From Gammaproteobacteria bacterium (lineage in GTDB: Bacteria; Pseudomonadota; Gammaproteobacteria; Chromatiales; Chromatiaceae): 36,159 nt of DNA. Shown piece by piece: positions 17,026 to 26,370 of the stretch. The stretch lies in assembly GCA_011390365.1 (NCBI GenBank), contig JAABSM010000036.1:1-36159 (forward strand), written 5' to 3'. The translations under genes and the position numbers were made by a program. Each line of letters starts with the position of its first letter. Within the stretch, counting starts at the first letter, position 1. A model generated the notes under the pieces. The model was not told the origin of the DNA and did not search any database. It saw only the letters and a program-made list of their open reading frames with translations.

Positions 17026-18549
17026 ATGGACCTGATCAAGGAACTCGAACTCTGCATTCGCTCCCGCTTCCCCCTCATCGCCATCCTCTCCTACGAGGAG
17101 GAGCGGATCGTCGACAGCGTCATCGAGCTGTGCGAGAAGCGGGACGAGGCGTGTTTCCTATGGGATCACGCCGACTTCTTCCAGCATCTCACGGGGCAGG
17201 CCGAGACGCCGCGCACGGCAAAGGACCCGCTCACCGCGCTGGAGGCGATCGACAAGGCGGATGGGGCGATGCTGTTCATCCTGCGCGACTTCCACCAGTG
17301 CTGGGATCGCCAGCCGCGGGTGGTGCGCAAGCTGCGCAACCTGGCCCAGCGCCTCAAGTACACCAAGAAGACCATCGTCATCACCACTCCCGTGCAACAA
17401 GTCCCGGAAGAGCTGCGGGACGAGATGGTGATCCTCGACTATCCGGTGCCCGGAACCGAGGAGTTGCAGGGCATCCTCAAGCGCCTGCTGCGCACCCCCA
17501 ACGCCAAGTGGGATCTCAAGGATGGCGAAGGGGAGCGGGTGATTCGCTCGGCGCTGGGGCTGTCATCCAATCAGGCGCAGCGGGTCTTCGCCAAGGCGAT
17601 CGTCTCCAACGGCGTGCTCGACCAGCGGGATATCGAGCTGATCAACGCCGAGAAAAAGCAGATCATCCGCCAGTCCGGGGCGCTGGAGTACTACACCGCC
17701 AGCGAGACCCCGGCGGATGTGGGCGGCTTGCGGAACCTCAAGGCCTGGCTCGACCTGCGCGAACGGGCCTTCGGCAAGCAGGCGCGGGACTACGGCCTGC
17801 CCGAGCCCAAGGGCATCGCCCTGATCGGCGTGCCCGGCACCGGCAAATCCCTCACCGCCAAGATGATCGCCGCCCAGTGGCGACTGCCCTTGATCAAGCT
17901 CGACGTCGGCGCCCTGTTCGGACAACTGGTGGGGGAATCGGAACACAACCTGCGTCGCGCCCTGCACCTGGCCGAGACCGTCTCCCCCTGCGTGATGTGG
18001 ATCGACGAGATCGAAAAGGGGCTGGCGGTGGGCGGCGGCGATGGCGGCACCTCGCAACGGGTCTTCGCCACCATGCTCTCGTGGATGCAGGAGAAGACCC
18101 GCCCGGTATTCGTCGTCGCCACCGCCAACGACGTCAGCCTGCTGCCCCCGGAACTGCTGCGCCGGGGACGCTTCGACGAGATCTTCTTCCTCGATCTGCC
18201 GTCGCTGGATGAACGTCGCGAGATCTTCAACGTCCACCTGCGCAAGCGCAGGCGCGACCCGGAAAAATTCGACCTGGAAGAGCTAGCCGCCTTCTCCGAG
18301 GGCTATGTGGGGGCGGAGATCGAACAGGCGGTGATCGACGCCATGTTCATCGCCTTCAACGACGGTGAGGGTCGCGAGATCGAGACCAGCGATGTGGTTG
18401 CCGCCCTCAAAAAGCAGGTCCCCCTCAGCCGCTCCCAGCGCGAAACCATCGCCCGCCTGCGCAGCTGGCTCACCGAAGGACGTGCCCAGAGCGCGTCTTA
18501 TCGGGAGCCGGAAAAGGCCAAGGTGCGGTTCGTGCCGATCGAGGTTTGA
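17026..18549 (+). CDS. Ycf46-like AAA ATPase
   Basis: 507 residues from ATG 17026 (GGTGA just upstream). The N-terminal domain (1-230) has the MDLIKELELCIRSRFPLIAILSYEE opening found in the plastid/cyanobacterial Ycf46 family. The C-terminal AAA module has Walker A GVPGTGKS (about residue 268), Walker B MWIDEIEK, sensor-1 ATAND and arginine finger/box VII RRGRFDEIF. Ycf46 relatives are linked to CO2 use in cyanobacteria, but the bacterial function is not settled. It is transcribed after cysQ with a 223-bp gap and is followed by a strong palindrome at 18579. Confidence 0.9.
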   Translation: MDLIKELELCIRSRFPLIAILSYEEERIVDSVIELCEKRDEACFLWDHADFFQHLTGQAETPRTAKDPLTALEAIDKADGAMLFILRDFHQCWDRQPRVVRKLRNLAQRLKYTKKTIVITTPVQQVPEELRDEMVILDYPVPGTEELQGILKRLLRTPNAKWDLKDGEGERVIRSALGLSSNQAQRVFAKAIVSNGVLDQRDIELINAEKKQIIRQSGALEYYTASETPADVGGLRNLKAWLDLRERAFGKQARDYGLPEPKGIALIGVPGTGKSLTAKMIAAQWRLPLIKLDVGALFGQLVGESEHNLRRALHLAETVSPCVMWIDEIEKGLAVGGGDGGTSQRVFATMLSWMQEKTRPVFVVATANDVSLLPPELLRRGRFDEIFFLDLPSLDERREIFNVHLRKRRRDPEKFDLEELAAFSEGYVGAEIEQAVIDAMFIAFNDGEGREIETSDVVAALKKQVPLSRSQRETIARLRSWLTEGRAQSASYREPEKAKVRFVPIEV

Positions 18550-18578
18550 ATCGAAGAACTTTACTGTGAATCTATCGA

Positions 18579-18609
18579 GGAGTGGCAGTCCTTGAAGGAC
18601 TGCCACTCC
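18579..18609 (+). repeat. 31-nt perfect palindrome after the AAA gene
   Basis: GGAGTGGCAGTCCTT-G-AAGGACTGCCACTCC, a 15-bp stem with a one-base centre, 29 bp after the stop. It could end transcription but lacks a T-tract. Related palindromes stand at 18909-18941 and 19990-20022. Confidence 0.8.
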
Positions 18610-18720
18610 TTGGGCTGATTCATTTCCCGGGGTGGTGCATCACTCCATGACCGTTAGACAGGATGGACCAGATCATTATTAGTTGAAAAGCATCACATCA
18701 CCAGGCAAGGAGACGAACAG

Positions 18721-18843
18721 ACGGTCAATGGCCAAACTCTGCACGGGGGCGATGGCATCACCCTGCGCGACGAAGCACTCCGACTGACCGGCACGAGCAA
18801 GGGCGACGAGGCGCTGCTGTGCGAATTGATTGAACAGGGATGA
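18721..18843 (+). pseudogene. Possible pirin-family C-terminal remnant
   Basis: A 40-codon open piece ending at TGA 18841 reads TVNGQTLHGGDGITLRDEALRLTG...EALLCELIEQG. The pattern VNGxxLxxGDG...ALxLTG...AEVLLFDL is how pirin/YhhW bicupin proteins end. There is no start and no upstream domain, so it is at best a fossil. The stretch 18610-19070 holds no intact gene. Confidence 0.4.
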
Positions 18844-18908
18844 CTCCATGCCCATTTGGGCGGTCGTCCGTTTGGGTGTAGAATCCAGTCGTCAATGAAA
18901 GCGCACTG

Positions 18909-18941
18909 AGGAGAGGCAGTCCATCAAGGACGGCCTCTCCT
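18909..18941. repeat. Imperfect GGAGAGGC...GCCTCTCC palindrome
   Basis: AGGAGAGGCAGTCC-ATCAA-GGACGGCCTCTCCT, one mismatch in the stem. Same family as 18579-18609. Confidence 0.7.
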
Positions 18942-19003
18942 GTTGTGGCAAGCACTCCGGAACCGTTAGCCGCCCCCCTCTCCCGCGGACCGATGCCGCA
19001 AAA

Positions 19004-19040
19004 GCCCCTCTCCCGGGGGAGAGGGGCTGGGGTGAGGGCG
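19004..19040. repeat. REP-like palindrome, second copy
   Basis: CCCCTCTCCC-GGG-GGAGAGGGG with the GGGGTGAGGG tail, ending 30 bp before the next gene. A partial copy of the left arm (CCCCCCTCTCCCG) precedes it near 18972. The in-gene copy is at 13548. Confidence 0.85.
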
Positions 19041-19070
19041 CAACGCTACCTTCCGTTTGGGAACTTGTGA

Positions 19071-20024
19071 ATGAATCTCCGGGAAAGGCTGATCAGCTTC
19101 GTCGTTCGCAAGTTTCGCAAGCTGACCCTTCCCGCCGAGCTGCGCCACATGGCGGGCATCTCGCCGTTTTTCCGCATGGAGCGGCAGGAAGACGGGGCCT
19201 ACCTCATCTCCTGGCGTGGGCGTCGCTACGGTGAGGCGCGCAGCCTGGCGGGCCTGAAGGGGGACTGCCCGGGGGATGCCTGGATCGTCGGCGCGGGCCC
19301 GTCGATCAGCGAGGTCGACTTCTCGCGGCTGCCGGCGGGGGAGTATCTCGCCCTCAACGGGGCGATCGCCCTGCAAGAGACCGCGGGGGTCCGTTTTCAC
19401 GCCTTCATGGCGATCGACATCAACTTCGTGGAGAATCGTTTCGCCATGGTCCGAACGGCGATGGAGGCGGGCTGCCGTTGCTTTTTCACCTTTCGGGTGA
19501 TTCACGCCATCTGCCGCATCGATCCCGGGATCCTCGCCAGTGCCGAGGTCTATCTGGTGGAAGAGGTGACGCGCCCTTATGGCCGGGCCTCCCTGAACCC
19601 CGCCGAGCTCGGCGAGGGTTTCATCACCCTCGACCCGCAAGCGGCGACCGGCTTCAGCCTGCGCCCGGATATCGCCTTCTACGACGGCGGTACCGTCGCC
19701 TACGCCGCGCTTCAGGTACTCTGCTTCATGGGGGCGAAGAGGATTCGTCTGCTTGGTTTCGACCTCTCCGCCGGCGGCCCCAAGACCCGCTTTTATGAAA
19801 ACCAAGAGACCGCCCTGCCCTGCTGGCTGGATCTGGACTACGAAAGCCGCATCGAGCCAAGCTTCCAGCTCGCCAGAGAGGTGTGCTACCAGAGGGGGAT
19901 CGAGTTGCTCAACGCCACGCCGAACAGTCGCCTGCCCGGGGAGATCATTACCAAGACTGATGTCGCCGAGCTATACGATGGATCACCGAAGGACTGCCAG
20001 TCCTCGCAGGACTGGCAGTCCTGA
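19071..20024 (+). CDS. MptE/DUF115-like protein, probable surface-polysaccharide role
   Basis: 317 residues. The core motif WIVGAGPSISEVDF (about 70-84) and the later YDGGTVAYAALQVLCFMGAKRIRLLGFDLS (about 204-233) match DUF115/MptE-like proteins. These include archaeal pterin pyrophosphokinases, flagellin-glycosylation Maf proteins and LPS-cluster proteins. The neighbour is an O-antigen-ligase-like gene, so a lipopolysaccharide role is likely but inferred. No membrane segment is seen. The last 12 or so residues (KDCQSSQDWQS) are encoded by a palindromic repeat that also supplies the first base of the stop. The original C-terminus may have ended differently. Confidence 0.8.
   Translation: MNLRERLISFVVRKFRKLTLPAELRHMAGISPFFRMERQEDGAYLISWRGRRYGEARSLAGLKGDCPGDAWIVGAGPSISEVDFSRLPAGEYLALNGAIALQETAGVRFHAFMAIDINFVENRFAMVRTAMEAGCRCFFTFRVIHAICRIDPGILASAEVYLVEEVTRPYGRASLNPAELGEGFITLDPQAATGFSLRPDIAFYDGGTVAYAALQVLCFMGAKRIRLLGFDLSAGGPKTRFYENQETALPCWLDLDYESRIEPSFQLAREVCYQRGIELLNATPNSRLPGEIITKTDVAELYDGSPKDCQSSQDWQS
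19990..20022 (+). repeat. Perfect palindrome forming the 3' end of the DUF115-like gene
   Basis: AGGACTGCCAGTCCT-CGC-AGGACTGGCAGTCCT (15-bp stem). Each arm is itself nearly palindromic. It overlaps the coding end and the stop codon (TGA 20022-20024). Confidence 0.85.
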
Positions 20025-20104
20025 GTTCGATTCATGTTTCGTTTTTTCGAGGCCGCCATTCGTGTTAACGACAACCTTCGTCATCCTGAACCCGTTGATT
20101 GAAG

Positions 20105-20230
20105 CCACAGAGGCACAAAGATCACAGACAAGAATAATGAGCGCCACTCCACCATCGAATCACCGTCAAGGTTCTCAAGAGCACCACTCTAGCCCACTGC
20201 AAACTCTCCGTGGGCTCTGTGTCTCTGTGG
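20105..20230. repeat. Dispersed CACAGAG inverted-repeat unit
   Basis: Arms 20105-20128 (CCACAGAGGCACAAAG...) and 20204-20230 (ending CTCTGTGTCTCTGTGG). They fill the space between the two polysaccharide genes. Confidence 0.72.
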
Positions 20231-20257
20231 TTAACGACGTTTTCTAGGATCATACCC

Positions 20258-21514
20258 TTGTCCCTGCGATCGCCTCCCAAGGCCACGCCAGCAGCCGCCA
20301 GCCAGTCCCTGCTGACCCAATGGGTAAATCTGCTGCTATTCGTCGCCCCCAGTGTCGCCCTGACCACCGATGACGGCGTCGACATCGCCGCTGCGCTGCT
20401 GCTGCTCACCGCGTTGGCGGCGCTGCCCTGGCTACCCCGAACCCGGCTGGCCCGCGACGAGGTGATCTATCTGGGGATCGTCGCCGCCTTTTCGCTGACG
20501 GCGCTGCTCTCGATCCTGGTACACCAGCTCGAAATCAGCCGCTTCGACACCTTCAGTCGCTTTCTGTTGATGATCCCCGTCTACTGGTTGCTGCGCGGCC
20601 TTCCACTGAACAGGGCGTTTTTCATCTACGGGCTGGCGGCGGGCTGTATCGGCGCGGGGGCGCTGGGGCTCTATCAGGTGCTTGTGTTGGATATGGATCG
20701 GGCACAGGGGTTCGCCACCAACGCCATCACCTTCGGCAATCTGGCCATCGCCATGGCGATCGTTCTCGGCCTGCTCTGGCCCACCTTGAAACCGCGCAAG
20801 CCGATGGCCACGTTTTTCATCCTCGCGCTGCTGTGCGGTCTGCTGGCGTCTCTGCTTTCGGGCGCACGCGGGGGTTGGCTGGTGATTCTGCCGGCGCTGG
20901 CCGCCTACCTCATCCTCCACCGCCGGGCCTGGCCGGCGATCCTGGCGGGATTGGCGCTGGTCACGGTGGTCGCGGTAATGGTGGATCAGCTCCTCACCCA
21001 CGCCATCATCTCCAGTCGCCTTCAGCTTGCGGCGGTGGAGTTTTCCGCCTATCTGGAGGGCGACGTCACCGGCTCCATCGGCAAGCGGCTGGAGATCTGG
21101 CGGGCGGCGGCGATGCTCTTCTTCGAATCTCCCTGGCTCGGCATCGGCCTGGACCGGTTCAACGAACACCTCAACGGGCTGATCCAGCAGGGCCTGATCG
21201 ATCCCCAGCTCGACCACTTTCTCACCATCCACAACTCCTACCTGGGGCTGGCCTGCGAGCTGGGCGTGCTGGGTCTGCTGACGCTACTGTTGCTGCTCCT
21301 CTACCCGCTGCCCATCCTTGTCGCCCACTACCGCCAGACGCCCAATCTGTCAATGGCGGGCATGCTGTGGGTGATCGGTTTCGCCATCTTCTGCCTCTCC
21401 AACAGCATGTTTCGGGTGCATCTGAGCGCAACGGTCTTTCCCCTGTTTCTGTTTATCCTGATGGCACTGCCCCTTAATCAAAGCAGATCCGCGCCTTCGA
21501 CGACGAGCGAATGA
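20258..21514 (+). CDS. O-antigen ligase/polymerase-like (WaaL/Wzy_C) membrane protein
   Basis: 418 residues with about ten to twelve hydrophobic segments. The Wzy_C/O-antigen ligase signature is recognisable: a periplasmic loop with GSIGKRLEIWRAAAMLFFESPWLGIGLDRFNEH (about 268-300) and then HNSYLGLACELGVLGLL. Such proteins join or polymerise O-antigen on the periplasmic face. No ATG exists near the N-terminus. A GTG at 20210 lies inside the repeat arm, so I prefer TTG 20258, which has AGGA 8 nt upstream. The last 41 bp overlap the convergent phosphatase gene. Confidence 0.82.
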   Translation: MSLRSPPKATPAAASQSLLTQWVNLLLFVAPSVALTTDDGVDIAAALLLLTALAALPWLPRTRLARDEVIYLGIVAAFSLTALLSILVHQLEISRFDTFSRFLLMIPVYWLLRGLPLNRAFFIYGLAAGCIGAGALGLYQVLVLDMDRAQGFATNAITFGNLAIAMAIVLGLLWPTLKPRKPMATFFILALLCGLLASLLSGARGGWLVILPALAAYLILHRRAWPAILAGLALVTVVAVMVDQLLTHAIISSRLQLAAVEFSAYLEGDVTGSIGKRLEIWRAAAMLFFESPWLGIGLDRFNEHLNGLIQQGLIDPQLDHFLTIHNSYLGLACELGVLGLLTLLLLLLYPLPILVAHYRQTPNLSMAGMLWVIGFAIFCLSNSMFRVHLSATVFPLFLFILMALPLNQSRSAPSTTSE

Positions 21515-22457
21515 CCTCGCCATCGGCGCGGGTCAGGCGCAGGTAGAGATCCTCGCACCCGGCCAACTCGCCATCGAGACCGGCCCGAAGCCGCCAACCG
21601 GATCCCTCCATGGGTGGTGCGTTGTAGGCATGGACCACATCCCGCCGGATCACCCCCATCTCGGCGTGCCCCAGGGAGTGCTCGCCCCACAGGATCTCGA
21701 CCCCTTTTGGCGGGTTGTCGGCGATGGGGTCAAAGGCCCAACCGCTGAGCTGGAGCCAGGGTAGGTCCCGATCCAGGGTTAACGGCCGCTCGCCCTGGCC
21801 CCGATAGCGCTCCTCGTTGATGCGATCTACAACGATCCAGAGGTTGTGATCCGGGTCCCGGTAGCCCTGCTCCAGGAACGCCCGGAAGGTCGCGGCGTCG
21901 TGGCCCCGCCCCTTCGCCGCCAACCACCTCTGGTACTGGGCGAGAAACCGCCGCCCGACGCTGTCGGAATGAATCACCCCGCGCCAGATCGAGACCTCCG
22001 CCCACGCCTGCTCCAGCGTTCCGTCCGCGGCAAGCAGACGGAGGATGATCGCCGCCAGCCCGGAGCGATCCCGCCCGTGCTGGCAGTGCACCAGCAGCGG
22101 ACGCGGCATCCCCGTCAGGCTCTCCACCAGCCTTGCCATGGTTCGGAAATCCGGCAGCTCGCGGGAGCTCAAGGGGATATCCCGCATCTCGAGCCCCAGG
22201 CGCTTCGCCGCTTCGGTCTCTTGCCGATACCAGGCCTTATCCGGATTGGCGCCGCGCAGGTTGAGCAGCGACACGATGCCGTATCGCTCGGTGATGCGCG
22301 CCAGCGCCTCGGCGTCGGGCTGGGCCATGCGATAGACATCACTGCCGCCGACTTGACGAAAGTTCTCGCCCAGGAGGATGGACGCAACACCCATCAACAG
22401 CACCAGAAACAGCGCCAGCGGGAGGATGAGGGACCGCTTGTCGTATCTTCGCGTCAT
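21474..22457 (-). CDS. Membrane-anchored dual-specificity (tyrosine) phosphatase family protein
   Basis: 327 residues from ATG 22457. One transmembrane segment (about 10-30, LILPLALFLVLLMGVASILL) is followed by a DSP-type phosphatase domain. The P-loop HCQHGRDRSG carries catalytic Cys125, and an upstream Asp (LPDF) is a candidate general acid. The domain probably faces the periplasm. A C-terminal part of about 130 residues (WIVVDRINEERYRG... to the end) has no family I recognise. Relatives act on phosphotyrosine or polyphosphate/lipid substrates; the substrate here is unknown. It overlaps the O-antigen-ligase-like gene tail to tail by 41 bp. A TTG start at 22490 is possible. Confidence 0.85.
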   Translation of the reverse strand: MTRRYDKRSLILPLALFLVLLMGVASILLGENFRQVGGSDVYRMAQPDAEALARITERYGIVSLLNLRGANPDKAWYRQETEAAKRLGLEMRDIPLSSRELPDFRTMARLVESLTGMPRPLLVHCQHGRDRSGLAAIILRLLAADGTLEQAWAEVSIWRGVIHSDSVGRRFLAQYQRWLAAKGRGHDAATFRAFLEQGYRDPDHNLWIVVDRINEERYRGQGERPLTLDRDLPWLQLSGWAFDPIADNPPKGVEILWGEHSLGHAEMGVIRRDVVHAYNAPPMEGSGWRLRAGLDGELAGCEDLYLRLTRADGEVIRSSSKARICFD

Positions 22458-22494
22458 ATCGATTGCCGATCTCGTCTTTTTTACAGTCAATTAG

Positions 22495-23435
<941 letters not shown>

Positions 23436-23436
<1 letters not shown>

Positions 23437-24596
23437 TGACCGAATGGCTCCTGCTCTTGCTACCGGTAGCCGCCGCCTCCGGCTGGATCGCGGCGCGGCG
23501 CAGCGCGGCCAAGGGCCCGGAGCCATGCCAGTCCCACAACGGTCGCACCCCGGACTACTTCAAGGGGCTCAATTACGTTCTCAATGAACAGCCGGACAAG
23601 GCCATCGACGTCTTCGTCAAGATGGTCGAGGTGGACAGCGAGACGGTGGAGACCCACCTGGCGCTGGGCAACCTGTTTCGTCGTCGCGGCGAGGTGGACC
23701 GGGCGATTCGGGTCCACCAGAACCTGATCTCCCGCGACAGCCTGTCGCCGGAGCAACGCGCCCTGTCGCTGCTGGAGCTGGGCCAGGACTACATGCGCGC
23801 GGGACTCTTCGATCGCGCCGAAAACCTCCTCGACGAACTGGTGGAGAGCGGCTTCCACTGCGAACAGGCGCTACAGAGCCTGCGCGCCATCTACGAACAG
23901 GAGAAGGAGTGGGACAAGTGCCTGGAGACGGCGCGCAAGCTGGAGTCCATCGCCGGCCTGCAACTACGTACCGAACGCGCCCACTACCACTGCGAAAAGG
24001 CCGAGCTGGCGCGCGCTGGCGGCGAGATCGAGAGCGCCGTCGAGCACCTCAACCGGGCGCGTCTGTGTAACGAGGGCTGCGTGCGCGCCAACATCCTGCT
24101 CGGACGCATCGAGATGGACCAGAAGGAGTGGCGCAAGGCGGCGGAGACCCTGATTCGCGTCGAACACCTGGACTACGCCTTCTTCCCGGTGGTGCTGCCC
24201 TACCTGATCAAGTGCCACCAGCGCGACGCCAGCGAGGCCAAGCTGCGCAGCGAGTTGCAGCGCATCTTCGAAAAGCGCCGCGGCCGCGCCGAACTCCTCG
24301 CCCTCACCGACCTGATCCAGAACCAGGAGGGAGACGAAATCGCCCTCTCCTTCCTCAGCACCCACTTGCAACAACACGCCAGCCTGGAAGGGATCGAGCG
24401 CCTCATCGCCCTCGACCTCAAGACCGCCACCAGCAAGGGCGACCACTCCGGCACCCTGCGGGTCATTCGCCCCCTCATCGCCCAACTGCTCGAACGTCGC
24501 GCCGGCTACCAATGCGGTCGCTGCGGCTTCACCGCCAAGGAGCTGCACTGGCAATGCCCGGGGTGCAAGAACTGGCATAGCATCAAGCCGGCTTGA
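23436..24596 (+). CDS. lapB: Lipopolysaccharide assembly protein LapB (YciM)
   Basis: 386 residues, the family length. An N-terminal hydrophobic anchor (WLLLLLPVAAASGWIAA, about 4-20) is followed by TPR repeats (from GLNYVLNEQPDKAIDVFVKMV onward). A C-terminal rubredoxin-like zinc site is present, CGRCGF...CPGCKNW (about 361-379). LapB restrains LPS synthesis by directing FtsH degradation of LpxC. The usual partner lapA is absent; instead the gene is coupled to dapB by a 1-base stop/start overlap. pyrF, often next to lapB, follows after a 466-bp repeat island. Confidence 0.95.
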
Positions 24597-24638
24597 TGAA
24601 GTTAGAAATTAGGAGCTGGAAAATAGCCTCCCGCATAC

Positions 24639-24716
24639 GTAGGTCGGATAAGCGATAGCGCATCCGACGCCCCGTGCCTCCGTTCTGGTGGATGCGCTGT
24701 CGCTTATCCACCCTAC
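24639..24716. repeat. Long REP-type inverted repeat (GTAGG...CCTAC)
   Basis: Arms of about 27 bp: 24639-24665 (GTAGGTCGGATAAGCGATAG...) and 24690-24716 (...GTCGCTTATCCACCCTAC), with few mismatches. It stands in the 466-bp gene-free space between lapB and pyrF. Confidence 0.8.
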
Positions 24717-24774
24717 ATGGCATAGTGGGAACGGATTGCATCCGCGATGACGAGGCTTCGACCGGGCGCCATTC

Positions 24775-24789
24775 GCGGTTGCAAACCGC
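24775..24789. repeat. GCGGTT-GCA-AACCGC palindrome
   Basis: Part of a GTGGGAGCGGTTTGCAACCGCGAA-type dispersed element read on the minus strand. A related copy stands at 29206-29220 (GCGCTT-TGC-AAGCGC with the same GTGGGA prefix). Confidence 0.65.
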
Positions 24790-24987
24790 TCCCACCGGCG
24801 GACGGGGCTACCGCAAGAAAAGGGAGGGGATCAACTCGTCAAGCCGCGAAAAGCGCACGCTAAGAGAACAAGGCGCCCAAACCAGCCCACCCCTTTCGAA
24901 AAAAAGTTGAGTGTTTAGGGGGGGGATTTCCCGAACAATGGCGATATCTTGGCCCCATCACCGGCCTCGATAAAATCCCCCCTTGAT

Positions 24988-25019
24988 AAATCTGCGTTGA
25001 TCGGCGTTAATCCGCGGTT
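24988..25019. repeat. GATCGGCGTTAATCCGCGGTT repeat, copy 1
   Basis: Directly upstream of pyrF. A near-identical copy lies at 31001-31032, just upstream of fbpB. A degenerate trace may exist at about 15495-15510. Confidence 0.75.
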
Positions 25020-25062
25020 AAATAGATTCAGGCCCAAAACAACACCACCAGAGAGATTTCGG

Positions 25063-25776
25063 ATGCCCCAATCGACCCCGCGATCCCCCCGCATCATCGT
25101 CGCCCTCGACTTCCCCGACCGCCGTCCGGCGCTGGAGTTGATCGAGCGTCTCGACCCCGCCGCCTGCCGCGTCAAGATCGGCAAGGAGATGTTCACCCGC
25201 TACGGCCCGCCGCTGGTAGAGGAGATCACCAGGCGGGGTTTTGATCTCTTTCTCGATCTGAAATTTCACGACATCCCCAACACCACCGCCGCCGCCTGCG
25301 CCGCCGCCGCGGATCTGGGGGTGTGGATGATCAACCTCCACGCCGGCGGCGGTCGCAAGATGATGGCGACCGCCCGCGAGCGGCTCGACGCGCTCGCCGC
25401 GCCGCCGCTGCTGATCGCCGTCACCATCCTCACCAGCCTGTCGCGGGAAGACATCGCCGAGACCGGCCTGAGCGGCGAACCCAGTGACAACGTGCAGCGC
25501 CTCGCGCGACTGGCCGCCGACTCCGGCATGGACGGGGTGGTCTGCTCCCCCCGCGAGGCCTCGCAGGTACGCGCCGCGACAAACGACCGCTTTCTGCTGG
25601 TCACCCCCGGCGTGCGCCCCGCCGGCTCCGCGACCAATGACCAACAACGCATCGCCACCCCGTCCGACGCCCTGGCCTGGGGCTCCGACTATCTGGTAAT
25701 CGGCCGCCCCATCACCGCCGCCGAAGACCCGGCCCAGGCACTCACCACCATCCGCAAGGAGATCGGCGAAGCATGA
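25063..25776 (+). CDS. pyrF: Orotidine 5'-phosphate decarboxylase
   Basis: 237 residues. PyrF makes UMP from OMP, the last step of de novo pyrimidine synthesis. The catalytic signature [10 protein letters not shown] (about 65-74) and the phosphate-binding TPGVRP and VIGRPIT motifs are intact. ATG 25063 gives [19 protein letters not shown], where homology starts; the upstream open stretch is repeat sequence. The 3' end overlaps the rhodanese gene by 4 nt (ATGA), indicating one operon. Confidence 0.97.
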   Translation: MPQSTPRSPRIIVALDFPDRRPALELIERLDPAACRVKIGKEMFTRYGPPLVEEITRRGFDLFLDLKFHDIPNTTAAACAAAADLGVWMINLHAGGGRKMMATARERLDALAAPPLLIAVTILTSLSREDIAETGLSGEPSDNVQRLARLAADSGMDGVVCSPREASQVRAATNDRFLLVTPGVRPAGSATNDQQRIATPSDALAWGSDYLVIGRPITAAEDPAQALTTIRKEIGEA

Positions 25777-26198
25777 AAAACGAACCCGCCCACATCACCC
25801 CCCAGGCCGCTTGGCAACTGGTGCAGGATGACCCGCGCACCCTGCTCATCGATATCCGCTCCAGCATGGAGTTCCTCTTCGTCGGCCACCCGACGGGGGC
25901 GATCCACATCCCCTGGATCGACGAACCGGACTGGGTCGAAAACCCCAACTTCGTCGCCGACGTGCGCAAGCTGCTGCTGGGCGGCGCAGTGTGCGAGCAG
26001 GAGCAGGGCTGCCCGGCGATCATCCTCATCTGCCGCAGCGGCAAACGCTCCCTGGAGGCGGGACGCAAGCTGCTGGAGGCGGGCCTGAAACGGGTCATGC
26101 ACGTCGACGAGGGCTTCGAAGGGGAACTCAACGAACACCACCAGCGCAGCAGCGTCGGCGGCTGGCGGTTTCACGGCCTGCCGTGGGAGCAATGCTGA
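25773..26198 (+). CDS. Rhodanese-like sulfurtransferase
   Basis: 141 residues, a single rhodanese domain. [22 protein letters not shown] and the active-site loop LICRSGKRS (Cys87) are present, so catalysis is probable. It has no signal peptide. Single-domain rhodaneses carry persulfide sulfur to acceptors; a sulfur-metabolising host would fit but the acceptor is unknown. Translationally coupled to pyrF. Confidence 0.92.
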   Translation: MKNEPAHITPQAAWQLVQDDPRTLLIDIRSSMEFLFVGHPTGAIHIPWIDEPDWVENPNFVADVRKLLLGGAVCEQEQGCPAIILICRSGKRSLEAGRKLLEAGLKRVMHVDEGFEGELNEHHQRSSVGGWRFHGLPWEQC

Positions 26199-26224
26199 AG
26201 CCCCGTCTGTTAAACAGTGGTTCG

Positions 26225-26347
26225 CCACAGAGGCACGGAGCACACAGAGTATTTTCAATCCGCTATCCGGCTATTCGTGACCAGCTTATCGGGAGTTAGG
26301 CACCTACAACGCCGTGCTATCCCTCTGTGACCTCTGTGTCTCTGTGG
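26225..26347. repeat. Dispersed CACAGAG inverted-repeat unit
   Basis: Arms 26225-26249 (CCACAGAGGCACGGAGCACA...) and 26322-26347 (ending CTCTGTGTCTCTGTGG), filling the gap before the ureohydrolase gene. Confidence 0.75.
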
Positions 26348-26370
26348 CTAAACAGGAAATCTTCGACATC

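Noticed and set aside
18579-18609. Calling the 31-nt palindrome an intrinsic terminator
   Set aside because: No T-tract, and two related copies lie elsewhere, one inside a coding end, so it is better described as a repeat.
20210-20257. GTG start for the O-antigen-ligase-like gene
   Set aside because: It falls inside the CACAGAG repeat arm; TTG 20258 has a well-placed AGGA and begins the plausible protein.
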